A stretch of 64,000 nucleotides of DNA from contig NC_091116.1 in NCBI RefSeq assembly GCF_024713975.1, positions 6,326,621-6,390,620 on the forward strand, in the 5' to 3' direction. The notes below the pieces were generated by a model. That model saw only the letters and a list, made by a program, of their open reading frames with translations. It was not told the DNA's origin and ran no database searches. Origin of the DNA: Paralichthys olivaceus (taxonomy: Eukaryota; Chordata; Actinopteri; Pleuronectiformes; Paralichthyidae). Below are positions 17,520 through 32,000 of this stretch, piece after piece; positions within the stretch are counted from its first letter, which is position 1; each line of letters starts with the position of its first letter. The position numbers and the translations under genes are program-made.

Positions 17520-19391
17520 CTGCAACAGCAAAAGAACAACATAAATCCTGACATGCAGATGAGTGGGACACAAGTTAGAGCCTGAAGCTGCTGAGAGGCC
17601 AATCTGTAAACAGTGAGTGGAGCCAGAAAACCTCTCGACTGCATGGGTAAGATGCGTATGTGGGCTAATAACAACAATGAGTGAACATATTTATGTTTGT
17701 GTAAAAGGCATTTCTGAATTTATTTGTGAGGCTATAGTTCATAGTATTGTTTGAGAAATTGCTTTGCTTAATACTGTAAAGTGTTGCTTCTATGTTTTCT
17801 TATACTTTGCCCAAACCATTTATACAAATGCCATTAGACAGAGAGTGTATTCCAAAAAACCTACATTACATTACAGATGTTGTGTTAAAGGCTTTTAACT
17901 TCATCAGTGATGGATAAGTGATGAGACTTTTTATTGCAATGAAAAGCATATGTTATAACACCACTAAAAATAAAGGTCTGGCAGAGATTATAAAACCAAT
18001 GTATAATTATAATTGGATTATTATAATTATTGATGCAGTCATGTAGAAAAAGCTTGGTGTTGTAGCTGGCCATAGCCGAACAGAACAGATTTACTCCCCA
18101 TAAACTGTAGGGACATATTATTTTTTAATGTATATCACATTTCAGAAATTGATCTGGAAATAAAAATCTTAATATGCTGAGTAAGGAGCAACCAAAGCTC
18201 CCAGATGGATGTGTAACCATAGTCGAGCTGCAAGTCACTATATTCATTATTCACTAATTTGCTGAAAGATTTATAGATCATTTGGTTTATCACTATCATT
18301 TGGTGCCTGTCACTATGGATGAATGTAGTGTCTTCTAATGACATCTTTGATTTTACTCCCCGATAAATATAAATTACAAAGATTATCAAGGAATGTTGAA
18401 AGGATGAAACTGAAGCATATATTTCGATTAGCAAAAATGATTGCTACATTATGAAAAGAGGGAATAATCTATTGTCAAAATAGTTGCACGTTGCATTTCC
18501 ACGATCAAGTAGGAGTAAACAGTACAATAACTTCCTCTGAGGTAGAGTGGGGCTGATAATGCTTTATTAAACTACATTATATGATGATTCAATAATCATT
18601 AGTTGCATCCATTAGCATAACATTGCATGGGAAATCGTAAGAATTGGGCATAAATATACCCCCTAGCAATTCTTCTGCACAATCCTCACCACTAGCTGTC
18701 ATTGTTAAATGTTAGTTGTTGCTGTGAGGTCGTGCAGATAACGTTCAACACTACAGACGGTGCTGTGTGTCTGGATACTAAAGTCTGGACAGTCAAGATG
18801 GCCTCTGCTGATGAGGAGATGATTGGATATTGCTGATCGATCAATGTCTGCAACTGACGTCAAATCTGACTATTCCACCACGCTGGTGAGAGCAGGCTGC
18901 AACATCAACATTAGCTTAGCACTTCTCAGTCGTGCAGCCAATGATGCATCCGCTGCAAAACACTGTTTTGAGCCGATCACTGCAAAGTTGACACCAACAA
19001 CACTGCCACTGTTATGGCCTCCTTTGGTAAATAATTCGCTTTAAATGAACTTACTAGCGTTAGCTGAGCAGCCTTGGAAGCTACAACTGACTTAACAACT
19101 GTTGTTAGCGAATTCAGTCTTGCGTGTCACGATAAAATGATCGTACTAGATGATTTTGCACATTCGAAAATAACCCAAACACAGTCAGCTGCAGGGATAT
19201 AGCTGAGAGAGGAAGCTAGGTGGCTAGTCGATAGTTCCGTACACAGCTAGCTGTCAGGGCCAGGGAAGTTGACAAGCTAAGCTAATGCTAATTCGGAGCT
19301 CTCTCTCTCTCTCTCGCAGTGCACGGCCGCGCAGAAAGCGAGAATCAAACGGACACATGTCCAGTGTGAACCGGCCGGTGTGTCGCCTCAC
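17520..19391 (-). other. map3k2: First intron of map3k2
   Basis: AT-rich intronic sequence between the first coding exon (acceptor at 17520) and the inferred upstream 5' UTR exon (donor at 19391). No other gene is recognisable on either strand. A (CT)n run lies at about 19297-19317. Confidence 0.6.
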
Positions 19392-19620
19392 CTAGGCGCG
19401 ATGCGATCCGTGCTCACTCCCTCACCCACAGGGCCGGTGACGGGAGCCCCGGGCCCTGCGGGGAGAGGTCGCTGGAGGAAGCAGAAGTTTGTCAGTCCGC
19501 TCACAACTTCACTTGAGTCCTGCTGGGCCGCGGCGACGAGGCCCGGCGGCTGTCAGGCTGAACCCCGGTGGATCTCTTCCGGCAGCAGAACGGACAAGAT
19601 GACAGCGTTTCCGAAGCAAC
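19392..19620 (-). other. map3k2: Inferred noncoding first exon of map3k2
   Basis: A consensus minus-strand donor (CTAG|GTGAGG) at 19391/19392 closes a CpG-rich block. If spliced to the exon at 17519, the joined frame meets an in-frame TAG just before the junction, so this exon is 5' UTR. The upstream edge is not defined and is set here only approximately. Confidence 0.5.
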
Positions 19621-20588
19621 CCTCCCCGTGTCTGCGCCGCGATGAGAGGGCAAAGTTAACGCGCAGCTTCCATTTAGTTTTACTCCACACGCTGCTCCAC
19701 GGTAGCTCCGCTCGCTGTTTCCCCCACAAACACATCAAGTTCGCGAAGGATCCACTAGAGCCTACCGGGAGATTTTCATTTTTTGCTGACAAAATAAAAG
19801 CAGGATATCTCTTTTATCGTGTTTTTCCCCCCCGATGTAGGCTTGTGGATTTTACGTTGAAAGTCATCAACCGGAAATGATTGATTTCAGTTTGGCACGC
19901 TTGACAGCCTCTGTGGAGGAGTCCAACACAAAACACAACTTCTGATGTGAATAAAATGTATTAGTTTCCTGCATCACTCGTCAAATCCTGCCAGGTAAAC
20001 GTGTTTGACGGGTCTTTTAATCATCTGGTCCACAACTATAACCTTTAATCATAAAATGAACGCGATCTGATTTCACTAATACTGACTGAATGCTTATTTA
20101 ACACAGACACACTAAATTCAAGCATAAAGTAATTAAACATATAGTCGCTAATCTAATAAATGTATTCTTTTAAATGATTCCAAAATGCACTAATGGATAT
20201 TTAAGTCTTATTTTGTGCACTTTTATGAAGTAGTGATATGTCCACCACCTAATTGGATTGTGCTCTTAATATTGATCACCTTCTTTGTAAGGACAAGTAT
20301 GCAGTATGAAAACGCTACATCAAACCACATGAACCACTATTTACTAAGGAGTATACATTCGCCTTTATACGAGATTAATTGACTGCTTAATTTTTTTTAT
20401 AATTATGCGATTTAATGTTGTTGCAGATACAACTTTCTTATCAATAAACTCTTATTCTGAAAGAATCCTTGCTTGGCGTCACTGCCGGTCGCTGTCGCCT
20501 CCTCACAACATCGGGCTAAAGCCGCGGCTGGAAGCTAACGTGAACGCAGTTGTAACAACACACAGAGGCTAACACAAGCAGGAAGAAC
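19621..20588. promoter_or_regulatory. Head-to-head map3k2/sumo1 promoter region
   Basis: The interval separates divergent map3k2 and sumo1. CpG-rich patches flank an AT-rich middle. ETS-type CCGGAA cores occur at about 19576 (minus) and 19871 (plus), a usual mark of TATA-less housekeeping promoters. The sumo1 5' UTR should occupy the last 80-120 bases. The two starts are about 1 kb apart, so shared control is possible but unproven. Confidence 0.5.
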
Positions 20589-22362
<1,774 letters not shown>

Positions 22363-24365
22363 ACCCCCTGCATTTCAAAATCTTTTTTTTCTTTTTCTTA
22401 TTTTGTATTTTATTTTGTATGTATGTACGTATTTTTGTTCAGTTTCAAACCATCTGGATCAAAACTCTTATCAGGGCTTCCATGTGTGACAGGGAGGTGC
22501 ATGAACTGAGGTAAGCGGACGAGGAAAAGGACAACGGGTCTCTTATTCTGAAGTGCAGGGATGCTCATGTTGTTGACCCGAGCAATAGCATTCAGTAGCA
22601 TAGTATCTTGTTTGTTGTGTGTTTATTTTTTTCCATAATCCTGTATTTTTTGGGGTGTAAGCAGAAGCAAATAATACTATCAAGGACCAGCCCACTTTAA
22701 AGGAACAGTTCACCAAAAAATGATCTTCATACAGTTGTAAAAGGAGTAGTGTTATTGTCATGTGATACTACACAGCAAGTGCACTTCAGCTTTGCTTTAA
22801 CTTTAAGGAAATAAAGTGACTGTGAACATGTTTGCTCAGAATTTAAAAAATCAGAAAACTCCTTGGATCAGAAGCCAAACTGTTTCGCTCTGGGTCTCAA
22901 AACGCTCTGTTGTTTATCAGCCAGATTTGGAGAAGTTGTTGTACACTGTTCCAATTGTCTCTTCAGCAGAACTACAGATTGTTAAGTTAAAGTTGCGAGA
23001 GTATATCTTAGATATATTTGCTTGAAGTTGCAAGAGCATATCTCTGAACCTTGGTGATCATGTTCCAAACATTAGACTATCAAAGCCACGTGAAAATAAA
23101 TGGACCTTGCTGTTTGAGGGAACTGAAACAAGTTGTGGACACTGAGCAGACATCGTCACAAATGCAATTTCTGAATTACAATTTCTTTAGGTCTTTTTTT
23201 GGCTACTTATGGTTTAAAATCTGGCATCATGTTGCATTTCATTTGTACAGAAGTTAGAAAGATAAAAAGTTTTGCTTGTACTCCGGATGTTTGCTAAAGG
23301 AAATATGACAGAGGAATTTGACTCACCCAGTTAGATATTAAAGATGCAGTTATTTGTACAAAAGGAGTGCATTCCAAACGCCGTCTGGATTTACATTCAG
23401 GGCATTTAGCAGACTGAGGGTTTGCTCATAAACAGCTGGACTCAAATCCACAGTTTGTTGACATTGTTCCTGGTGATCTGAATAATTTGCATTTACAGCC
23501 TCTGTCTGTCATGTATGAAGAACTGCACCATAGTGAAATTGTAAAATTATAATTATTGAGCTGACATAATATTTGAGATTTGACAATTTTTTTAAACAAC
23601 AACTGTGCTTTACTTGTATATGTTGTATTCAGTATTAATGTGTTTGAATGACATGCCACATGTATCTCCAGTGTCGTCTTTTTATTTATATTGGAGGGTT
23701 TCATTCTGTGCTGTTATATTGAAATATATACCTGTTCTGGATATATCTTGCTCTCTGACATTCACAGTGTTTTAAACTCGGACGATTGTGTCCTCCAGCA
23801 GTTTGTGCAAGAAGAAAATCTTTCAAATATTCACACAAGTGATCTACGAGCAGCGACATGTTGAATTGCAGTGTTGGCGTTTGTTTTTAAAGCTTTTCTT
23901 TCTCTTTTTGGAATGAAACTCTGAAATCTTTGTACTGTATGAAGTTCCTCAAGAGGGTTAAGATCATCAGCAGTCCAAAACTTATGTCAGCTGAAATTAG
24001 CCAGAAGGTCAATGGGAAACAAAGATAGTTGCAAGATGGAGATGCTCAACTTCCTTCCCTGGCCTTAATCTCCCAGAGGTGTGCCAGAAAGAATACCTGT
24101 CTTTTAGTAAAACATTGCCTCAATTGGATTTTTCGCAGCCTGACGGACCTTTCTTACCCGTACTTTGTGCATCAGTGAGCAGCTCAGGTGAAGCAGACCC
24201 CACCCAAACCCTTCTTAAGTAAGGGTGGGCTGTGATCTGAGCCATAACACTGATCTCAGTGAGGTGAAGGGACTGTTCATCATTAGAGGAACATTGATAC
24301 AGATGGTTTGAAATTCTGGAGATGAGCTTTTTGCGTTTTTTGAATAAAATATTTAAAGAAAAAAC
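22363..24365 (+). other. sumo1: sumo1 3' UTR and flanking sequence
   Basis: AT-rich and noncoding. AATAAA signals lie at about 22809 and 24342; the latter is followed by GT-rich DNA and would give a roughly 2 kb 3' UTR. Which one is used cannot be told from sequence. It contains copy 1 of the 91-bp duplicated segment (23961-24051). Confidence 0.5.
23961..24051 (+). repeat. 91-bp duplicated segment, copy 1
   Basis: Near-identical to 27979-28069 in the same orientation (about 10 differences), both running from 'agatcatcagcag' to 'gagatgctcaact'. It lies in the sumo1 3' region and appears to be part of a larger duplication that also took in claudin-34 sequence. Confidence 0.9.
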
Positions 24366-25236
24366 TGCAGTGTGTTCTATATTTTATCATTATACAATAT
24401 TCTGAATTCCTGCTGTACCTCAAGTTATAGTCGTCGTCTTGGGAAAGCCTCAATAGAATATCAGCATGTTTCCTCAATTATGGTCAGTTCAGAATCTGTA
24501 ATTAAAATAAAAAACAAAGTGCTTCACTGACGGACCAACACAAGCAATTCATGATGGGTGACTTCATAGCGACAGGGTCAAAGCTCAAAACATTGTAGAC
24601 ACACCCGAAACATAAAAATCATTTATGGAAGTTTTATATTACTTTGTTTTGTTTTCAGAGGCCCAAAGATAATGAAACTCACTTAACATTAAATACATTA
24701 TAATTTATTTGAGTACAAATATGGAACAAAATCAATACAGTAAAAAAAGTTTAACTTGCTGCAAAATGCTTCGTCATCTGAGCAGGAAGTGGCCGACAGA
24801 CACAATAAAAGATTTAATTACTGCCTGAGTTCCAATGTGCATTTGATGTGTAAGTGTCAGATAACAAACCATACAGCTTGATTTTAAAGCTCCATTAAAT
24901 CTGACACACATCCCTCACAGACTTTACTGTCCATAATATTTAATACATCAATGCAGCTTAGAAAACATATAACTGCAGCAAAAGACTAATATTGTAAGAG
25001 GATCCTCCTCCATGATGATGGTCTTTTCCTGGCTGGTATTTCAGTTGATGTTTTACACATCCAAACAAATGAATCATTCAATAACATCTTCCTGTGGGCC
25101 ATTAAAGCAGATGAGTCACTGGAATCCAGGAGGTGCAAGAAAACTCGGTTTATGGTGCAAGAAAAGCTGTGTGTCCGTTGGAATTAGAATATCTCAATAT
25201 ATGTTTCCTCTGAGGTCTCACCTTCTCACTGACTGA
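24366..25236 (-). other. cldn34: Probable 3' UTR of the claudin-34-like gene
   Basis: Noncoding sequence after the claudin stop codon. A minus-strand AATAAA (TTTATT on plus) at about 24704 would give a 3' UTR of roughly 530 bases. The rest, to 24366, is the convergent spacer with sumo1. Confidence 0.45.
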
Positions 25237-26022
25237 TCACAAGTGTTCGTGAGACTCAAACACCGGATTGTTTCCCCCCCCCCGACTGTCAGACACAGGT
25301 TTTGCATGTGATGACCTGTCCACGTGCGCCTGTTCTTTATGAGATGGCTGGATCACGTGCTGAGGCCTCGCTGGTATTTTGTACATACAGAAAATAATCC
25401 CAGAGACAATCATCAGGATTGCTCCCACCATCCCGACCCCTATGCCAGACCCCGCATACTGCGAATGCGGCGCCTGGGGCATTTTGAACTCAGGGGGGAA
25501 CGCGATGGTCTTATTGGTCGCCACTGAGATCAGATTCCACACCAGAGGTATGAGAGACATCACAGCAGCCAACAAGCACAGAGCTCCAGTGGTGAAGAAG
25601 GATAAGCGCAATGGCGTGTCCTTCTCCATCCCAAAGTAGACATTCCTCAGGGCATAAACACCACCAGTGTTCGCACAAAGCCCCACCAGCAGAGACAGGA
25701 CCATGAGAACCTGACCTGCCACAATCTCCGGTGGTGTGTAGGCCTCGGTCAGGCTGATGTACCTGCAGTGCATGATCCTGAAGCTGGGCGACACCACGTT
25801 GTGGCTGTTGAAGCAGGCCCTCCAGATGCCCACCCAGGCCACACCGGAGCTGATGACTTCCTGGTCAGACACCTGCCAAATCCTCCACTGGATGAGTCCG
25901 AGCGCCACGGTCGTGAGAGTCCAGCCCACGCAGCTCAGCCAGAGGGCGCTGAGCTGGGCGTGGGCCGTGTGAGCCAGGTAGACCATAGGGCCACAACAGA
26001 TCCTCAGGAAGTCCTGATCCAA
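25237..26022 (-). CDS. cldn34: Claudin-34-like four-pass membrane protein
   Basis: Single-exon frame of 261 residues. Four hydrophobic segments are visible: about 25-45 (LSCVGWTLTTVALGLI), 105-125 (VLMVLSLLVGL), 140-165 (FFTTGALCLLAAVMSLIPLV) and 195-215 (GMVGAILMIVSGIIF). The first extracellular loop carries the claudin signature W-GIW-C-C (WRIW...GVAWVGIWRACF...MHC). The motifs YALRN and IAFPPEF resemble human CLDN34. Claudins polymerise in tight-junction strands or act as small membrane proteins; the role of claudin-34 is little known. The tail is long and polar and ends ESHEHL without an obvious PDZ-binding motif. At 261 residues it is somewhat longer than human CLDN34. The ATG at 26020-26022 is the first Met of the frame. 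Confidence 0.88.
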   Translation of the reverse strand: MDQDFLRICCGPMVYLAHTAHAQLSALWLSCVGWTLTTVALGLIQWRIWQVSDQEVISSGVAWVGIWRACFNSHNVVSPSFRIMHCRYISLTEAYTPPEIVAGQVLMVLSLLVGLCANTGGVYALRNVYFGMEKDTPLRLSFFTTGALCLLAAVMSLIPLVWNLISVATNKTIAFPPEFKMPQAPHSQYAGSGIGVGMVGAILMIVSGIIFCMYKIPARPQHVIQPSHKEQAHVDRSSHAKPVSDSRGGGNNPVFESHEHL

Positions 26023-26655
26023 GCTGTGGTGTTGTGATCACACTTTACGGTCTTGATCTCTCTTCCTCTTGTTTACTCTCTCCCACACCACACAGATTTT
26101 TTTTCCTGATGCTCTTTTGTTGCCCGGGATATCTGGCAAACAAGCATCAGCAGCTTCCTCTGAGAGAACAGAAACACAGACACAGATATTACTTCTCTTC
26201 ACTGTCGGTACAGTCAGAAGATTGCTGTTGATGCTTGGTTATTTGAAATTTATGTGAGATTTACGATGGTTTGCGCAAGTGATGTTAATCAAATAGACTT
26301 GTTAAGCAACCACACAAATGTACAACACAACATCATCCATTGTCTCTGTTTATTTGTGTGTCGGTGGAGATGTTTGTTGTACATGTAATACAATAAAAAT
26401 GTTACTTTAATTCTACAATATGTGAACAATTGAAAGCAATGTTAGCATTAGATGAGGCTAAATACAAGTAATATATAATGATAAATGACTTTTTTATATA
26501 ATTAATAATATAATCCATGACACATTCTCAGAAAACTAAAAACTCATATCTGCATTATTTTTCTTAGGTTTCGTCAATTTAAAAAAGTGACTCATATTGA
26601 CAAATACAGTCTTTACTACATCATCAATCACATACAGAGTATTTTTGTGACGTAC

Positions 26656-26770
26656 CTGTGCTGCTCCTGAGTCGTCTTCAATCTTTGACACGAGGAAAAC
26701 AGATCGGAGAGCAGATAGATCTTCTTTTATTCCCAGATGCAGTACAACAGATGACTTCCTCATGTTGCTG
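26656..26770 (-). other. cldn34: Possible 5' UTR exon of the claudin-34-like gene
   Basis: A minus-strand donor (CACAG|GTACGT) at 26655/26656 follows a block ending about 26770, and a good acceptor (TCTCTCAG) lies at about 26161 upstream of the claudin ATG. Such a spliced leader is common in intronless claudins. The block also has an open frame starting MRKSSVVLHLG, which has no known domain. Confidence 0.3.
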
Positions 26771-27978
26771 CCAACAAAACCTGCCTACAGTTTCCTGTAA
26801 TTTCTGTGAACTGTGAATGATTGACGGTATATAGGTCGGGTGCATGTGTTATTGTTACGGGAATGAGTCTTTCACCTCACTTTCCTCTCTTTGTCTTTTT
26901 AATATCTTGTGTGAACCATGTGCTACATCACATTTCAATCTGCAGTTTTAACAATTCCAACGTGTGTTTTCACTATTTCTTAGTTCTCTTAGATCTAAAA
27001 ATATATGTTTTGTACAACCAAGTAAGGAAGCCTTAGTAGGCCTCTGTCTCCACCTCGGATGGTCAAGTCATGGCTCAGTAAGAAAGAGGAACGTAGGATG
27101 TGGATACTTACGTGAAGTGTATGAAGTCGGTGTCAAATTTCTCTCCTGAAAAGATCCTCCGTCCAACAGGTGCAGTAAAGGTGTAAAATATCCCAGCATG
27201 AGGCCATAAAATTTCATAACAGTTCATCATTTCTGAGTGTAAACAACAGGAAACTAAAGGGCGTTAGTACTCCACTGGATTATGAACGGCCTGCAGCTGA
27301 AGCCATTTTTACTCTTTGGGATTTTTATGTTTTTCAAATTCCAGGAGATAAAAGTGTGATGAGAGATTGATGAAGATTGAACGACATTTTCTAGCAATAA
27401 AATCAAATTCTAATTAAGTCATTAAGGCAATCAGATGTATTTTAATGGTTTTATGGGACAAAATTAAACTTTTTAATTGCAGAGAGAATTGTGTATAGAT
27501 CTACAGTTTTGCATCTGGATTGACTACAGATGGTAAATTCTTTGTGACACTGGCATATATTTTTTTCTATAGTGTTTCTATACATATGTTGTGTAACAGT
27601 GCGAGTGTCCCATTTAATTACTTTACACTTCACAGATTCAGTCGCACTATTACAACAACAGAGCGGTAGAAAAGACAGAGGTCCCACTCTGATGTTGTTT
27701 TGGTGTACCATATTCAGGCAGAAGGCAAGGCAACTATTAATATTAATAATATAACAATTAATATACATTTTGGCTTTAATAAGGAACCAAAATGTGAATG
27801 AGTCACATTTTTGATATAAGTGTTAAAGTTTCTGTTTCCCCAACATCCATAATCTTGTCTCTCATTCAAACCTAAAATAAATCTTAAAAGTATACACCCA
27901 AAAAAAATGTTCATTCAGTCAAATCTAGCTATTTCTGTAGATGTCATACACATGACAAATGAAACCTAACTGCAACGA
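26771..27978. other. Intergenic AT-rich stretch
   Basis: No recognisable gene, RNA or repeat. It probably includes decayed parts of the duplicated sumo1/claudin segment, but only the blocks at 27979-28069 and 28159-28251 can be aligned by eye. Confidence 0.45.
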
Positions 27979-28069
27979 AGATCATCAGCAGCCCCAAACT
28001 TATGTCAACAGAAATTAGCAAGAAGGTGAATGGGAAACAAAGATAGTTGCAAGATGGAGATGCTCAACT
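27979..28069 (+). repeat. 91-bp duplicated segment, copy 2
   Basis: Second copy of the block at 23961-24051, in the same orientation. It sits about 90 bases from the claudin-34 fragment, preserving the order of the original locus with the intervening 1.6 kb lost. Confidence 0.9.
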
Positions 28070-28158
28070 CCTGAAGGATGAAATAACCACAAACATTGAA
28101 TTTGTCCCTCAGTCTGGTTATTTCAGTTTTCACAAACACTCAAAATGTCACAGTAGAG

Positions 28159-28251
28159 GGATGTTCTCACAAAGCCCTGCCAGCAGAGACAGGACCATGA
28201 GAACCTGACCCGTCACAATCTCCGGTGGTGTGAAGGCCTCTCTCAGGCTAA
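28159..28251 (-). pseudogene. Claudin-34 gene fragment
   Basis: The minus strand reads FTPPEIVTGQVLMVLSLLAG flanked by LREA and LCEN. It closely matches the loop-1/second-helix part of the neighbouring claudin-34-like gene (YTPPEIVAGQVLMVLSLLVG, about 25670-25762). Only about 30 codons survive; the rest of the gene is absent on both sides, so it is a truncated pseudogene. The surviving stretch still lacks stops, so the event may be recent or the piece has simply escaped disruption. Confidence 0.85.
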
Positions 28252-28544
28252 TATAAATAATATGTAATTCATGTTATTCATATATAAAATATATGAATAA
28301 TGAATCAGGGGCATCAGTACAGAGAGAAAAGCTGTAATGCCTCCAAGGTAGCAGCAGGTAGCAGTCAGTATTAATAATAATAAATACAAAATGAAGAGAA
28401 TAAAAACAGCAATTGAAAAGTGCATATGTCATAATAATGTGATCCCTGTCTGCTGGTACAGAAACTGTGTGTAGGAATGAGTGTGTTAAGCTTTAATTAA
28501 TATTTTAACACTTCAAAAAATGTAGTAATCAAGGTAAATGGAGG
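28252..28544 (-). other. Probable 3' UTR of the NLR gene
   Basis: AT-rich noncoding sequence after the B30.2 stop codon. No clear polyadenylation signal could be assigned. Confidence 0.35.
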
Positions 28545-29074
28545 CTAACACAAGGACACTGATGACTCCAATGACAAGAAGCCAAATCCAGGGTAGAGAG
28601 GTTCAGTGAACTCGCAGTAGAACGTGTAAAGGTGGATTAGTGAGTCAGATGTGACGCTGTAGAAGGACAAAGCACCAGCGGACCAGTCCAGATACACTCC
28701 GACTCTGTTAGAAGCCGCCGGGCTGTCAGTGAGAAGTGGCGTCCTTATGTTATTATGCCAGGCGTAGGAACATTTATCAGTCAACTCCAAACTCCACGAC
28801 TTCTCGTTCCACCCGAGCCTGCTGCCGTCACGGGCCCCTCTGCGCCTGAGTCCCATGTAAGTTACTCCGATGTCAACACCTCCCTCCCAGATAACCTCCC
28901 AATAACAGCGACCGACTAGTCCAGCTGTGCACAGCAGCTGGTAGCACCAGTCGAATCTGTCCGGGTGATCCGGATACGGCTGCTTCTCTATCGCCAGCAT
29001 CACTTTTCTGTGGTTCTCAGACAGCAGGACGTTTTTGTGTGCTGTGTTTGGGTCCAAAGTGAGCTCACAGACAT
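28545..29074 (-). other. B30.2 (PRY-SPRY) exon of the NLR gene
   Basis: Starts within the PRY part, [19 protein letters not shown], and continues with the SPRY core [39 protein letters not shown], and PLYPGFGF. Stop codon at 28545-28547. B30.2 domains bind protein or small-molecule ligands, as in TRIM proteins, and are a derived addition in many fish NLRs. No disruption is seen. Confidence 0.95.
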
Positions 29075-32000
29075 CTGATAGTGAGAAACAAACGTAGAAG
29101 CAAATCTGCAGGTTTTATATGATAATGACACATAAATGGATGAAATATTACACTTACACTTATGTAGACCAGATTTCAAGCACTGAACACTACCATGATC
29201 CACACTGGAAGATAATATCAAGTCAAATCACCATACAGACCTTTAACCTTCGTAAACATTCAATGTATTTTGTCTTTCTACTTCTACACAATACCTGAGA
29301 GTGTCCAGCCTCCACCGTCGATCCTCCTGTGCAGCAGAAAGCTGCTTCACTCCTGACTCTCCCAGATGGTTGTAGCTCAGGTCCAGCTCTCTCAAGTGGG
29401 ACGGGTTGGACTTCAGAGCGGACGCTAAAGATGTGCACCCTTCTTCTGTGATAGAGCAGCCAGACAACCTGCACAAATACAAAACAACACACATGTGATG
29501 TGTGGCTGCAGCAGTAGGGCTCGGTAGACAGTCAGTCACAAATGGACATATATGAAGTTTACTTAGTTAACTTAGGTTCAGGAGCAGGGCCACGCCTCAA
29601 GCACACCTCTAAGTAGGGAAGGGCGGAAAAGTGGATGAAGGGATGTAGGTAGGGATGAGGGAAGGGGGCTGAAGGGGATGGAACATGGAGGATGAAGGGA
29701 CGTAGGGATGTGAGTAGGGAAGAGTGGATGAAGGGATGTGGGTGGAAGATGGTGGATGAAAGGATGTGGGGATGTAAATTGGGAAGGAGGGAAGAGTGGA
29801 TGGTCCTTGCTGGTGAATGATTTGTAAATCACAGGACTGTGTGTTTCTCACCTGAATGTTTCTAGACGGCAGTGTTTGCTCCTCAGTGCAGTAGAGAGGA
29901 CTTTGACTCCTGAGTCCTGCAGGTCGTTGTTGCTGAGGTCCAGATCTCTCAGACTGATTAGAACTGGTGATATGTCCTGACAGCATTTGGCTGTGAGTCT
30001 AGTTTGATCCAACCTAAAAAGTTTAAACATTTACATTTATATTTTTGCTTTTTAAGCTATCCGAAGGGTCTATGAAAACAAAAAACTAGTAAGCCCTCGA
30101 GTAACGTGATATTTAAAGCATCATAACAACTTTCAGGTCGCAGCACATTTGATTTGATATATAATTTTTCAAATGCAATGCATTACCTCTACACCCTTCA
30201 ACAGTAATTAAAGGAAGTTTAAAACAAACAAGCGGAGTAGAAATGTTCAATTGACAAGTGGCATTGAATAGAGATCTCACCTGAGAGTTTCCAGTGTGCA
30301 TCCTGGATTCTTCAGTACAGCAAACAACAGTTTAACTCCTGAGTCCTGCAGGTGGTTGTTGTGAAGGTCCAGTTCTTTCAGATTAGAAGAGTGAGAGCCG
30401 AGCACTGAGGCCAGAGCTTCGCAGCTCCTCCCTGACAACCTACAGCCACTGAGCCTGAGGGATTTCAACCAGTCAACTCACTTATTTAAACTAAAATGCA
30501 CTTAAATCTGAGTGTTGAATGAGAAAGTTGCAGCAAATGATTGCAGAAAGTCTTCGATACAGAATTAAATCTGTAGAGTTTAGTGTGACTTGTCGAAGCA
30601 AATAAGAAGTAGATAAAATTTTCCTTTTTTAAAAAAATTTCCCCCGAAACTCTAGTTTGGTTAAGAGGAGCGATTAAGGAAACTTAAATACGATGGTCGA
30701 AAAACATGATTAAATGTACTGAGAACACATTTGTGGATTCCCAGACTGAGACGGACCAAGAGATCAAACACATTAGGCCTAAGGTTTTCATAAGTCGGCT
30801 GAAATCTGCCAACTTTTAGAAGGATCCTTTTGAAAAAGGTAAAACTCTGACCTGAGACGTGTCAGTGAGCAGCGTGGACTCTGCAGTCCTGCAGACAGCA
30901 CCTCCACTCCTGAGTCCTGCAGGCTGTTGTTACCCACGTCCAGTTCCTTCAGAGTGGACGACTGGGAGCTGAGAGCTGTTGAGATGTGATGGCAACATCT
31001 CTCCGTGAGGCTGGTTTGATTTAATCTGACAAAAGAGATGGGAAACATTTAGTTTTGTATTGTATTTAAAGTGTTGCGTATTCTTTTAGTTTGAATTTAA
31101 GAAACATTATATTATCAAGTAGAAATTCTAAGTGTTAGATTAAAGGACAAAATATGACTTTAAATAATATCAAACAAGAAAACATTATTAACATCAAACC
31201 CTTATTGCATGAATCTAACCTGAGAGTTTGAAGGGTGGAGTGTGGACTCGCCAGTCCCACAGAAAGTAGTTCCACTCCTGAATCCTGCAGGTGGTTGTTA
31301 CTCAGGTCCAGGTTCCTCAGACTGGACAACTCAGAGCTGAAAACTGACAACAACTCCTGACAGCATTTTTCTGTGAGTCCAGTTTGAATCAACCTGTAGA
31401 AATGAGGAGAAGTTTTCTTTATATTTGAAGTGATTCAAAGAGAGTTTTGGATTCTGGTCTAAAAGCCATTTATCACACACATGCACGTGTGATAATCTTA
31501 CCTCAGAGTTTCCAGATTATGAAGCTGACTCTGCAGCGCAGCGGACAAGAGCTTCACTCCTGAATCCTGCAGGTCATTGTTACTCAGGTCCAGCTCTCTC
31601 AGAGTACAGGAGCCCGGACCTGAAGCCAGAGACTCACAGCTTCTCTCTGACACTTTACAACCAATCAGCCTGAACGTGAATTTCAACAAGTTAAATTGCA
31701 TCTCGTCAGTCACAGACAGTTCTGTTAAAATACATGTAAATGTCACTTTGCCACAAAACTAGATTCCTCCCGACCTGAGTGTTTCCAGTGCACAGCGTGG
31801 ACTCTGCAGTGCAGCAGAAAGCAGCTTCACTCCGGAGTCCTGCAGGTCGTTGTAGCTCAAGTCGAGGTCTCGGAGAGAGGAGGACTCGGTGCTGAGAAGA
31901 GTTGAAAACCCCTGACAGCAATTCTCAGTGAGGTTGTTTTGGTTCAACCTGGTGAAATGAACATTTTGTCAGAGATTTAGCTTTTTTAGAGGTCAGTGGA

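Noticed and set aside
19380-19880. 166-codon plus-strand frame in the map3k2 upstream region
   Set aside because: It lies in CpG-rich promoter/5' UTR DNA, antisense to the map3k2 first exon, with no recognisable domain. High GC keeps frames open by chance.
26536-26763. 75-codon minus-strand frame starting MRKSSVVLHLG
   Set aside because: It ends in intron-like sequence after a GT donor; better explained as a noncoding leader exon of the claudin gene than as a separate protein.
29620-29815. CRISPR-like array
   Set aside because: The units are contiguous and imperfect without uniform spacers, inside a vertebrate intron: an ordinary minisatellite.
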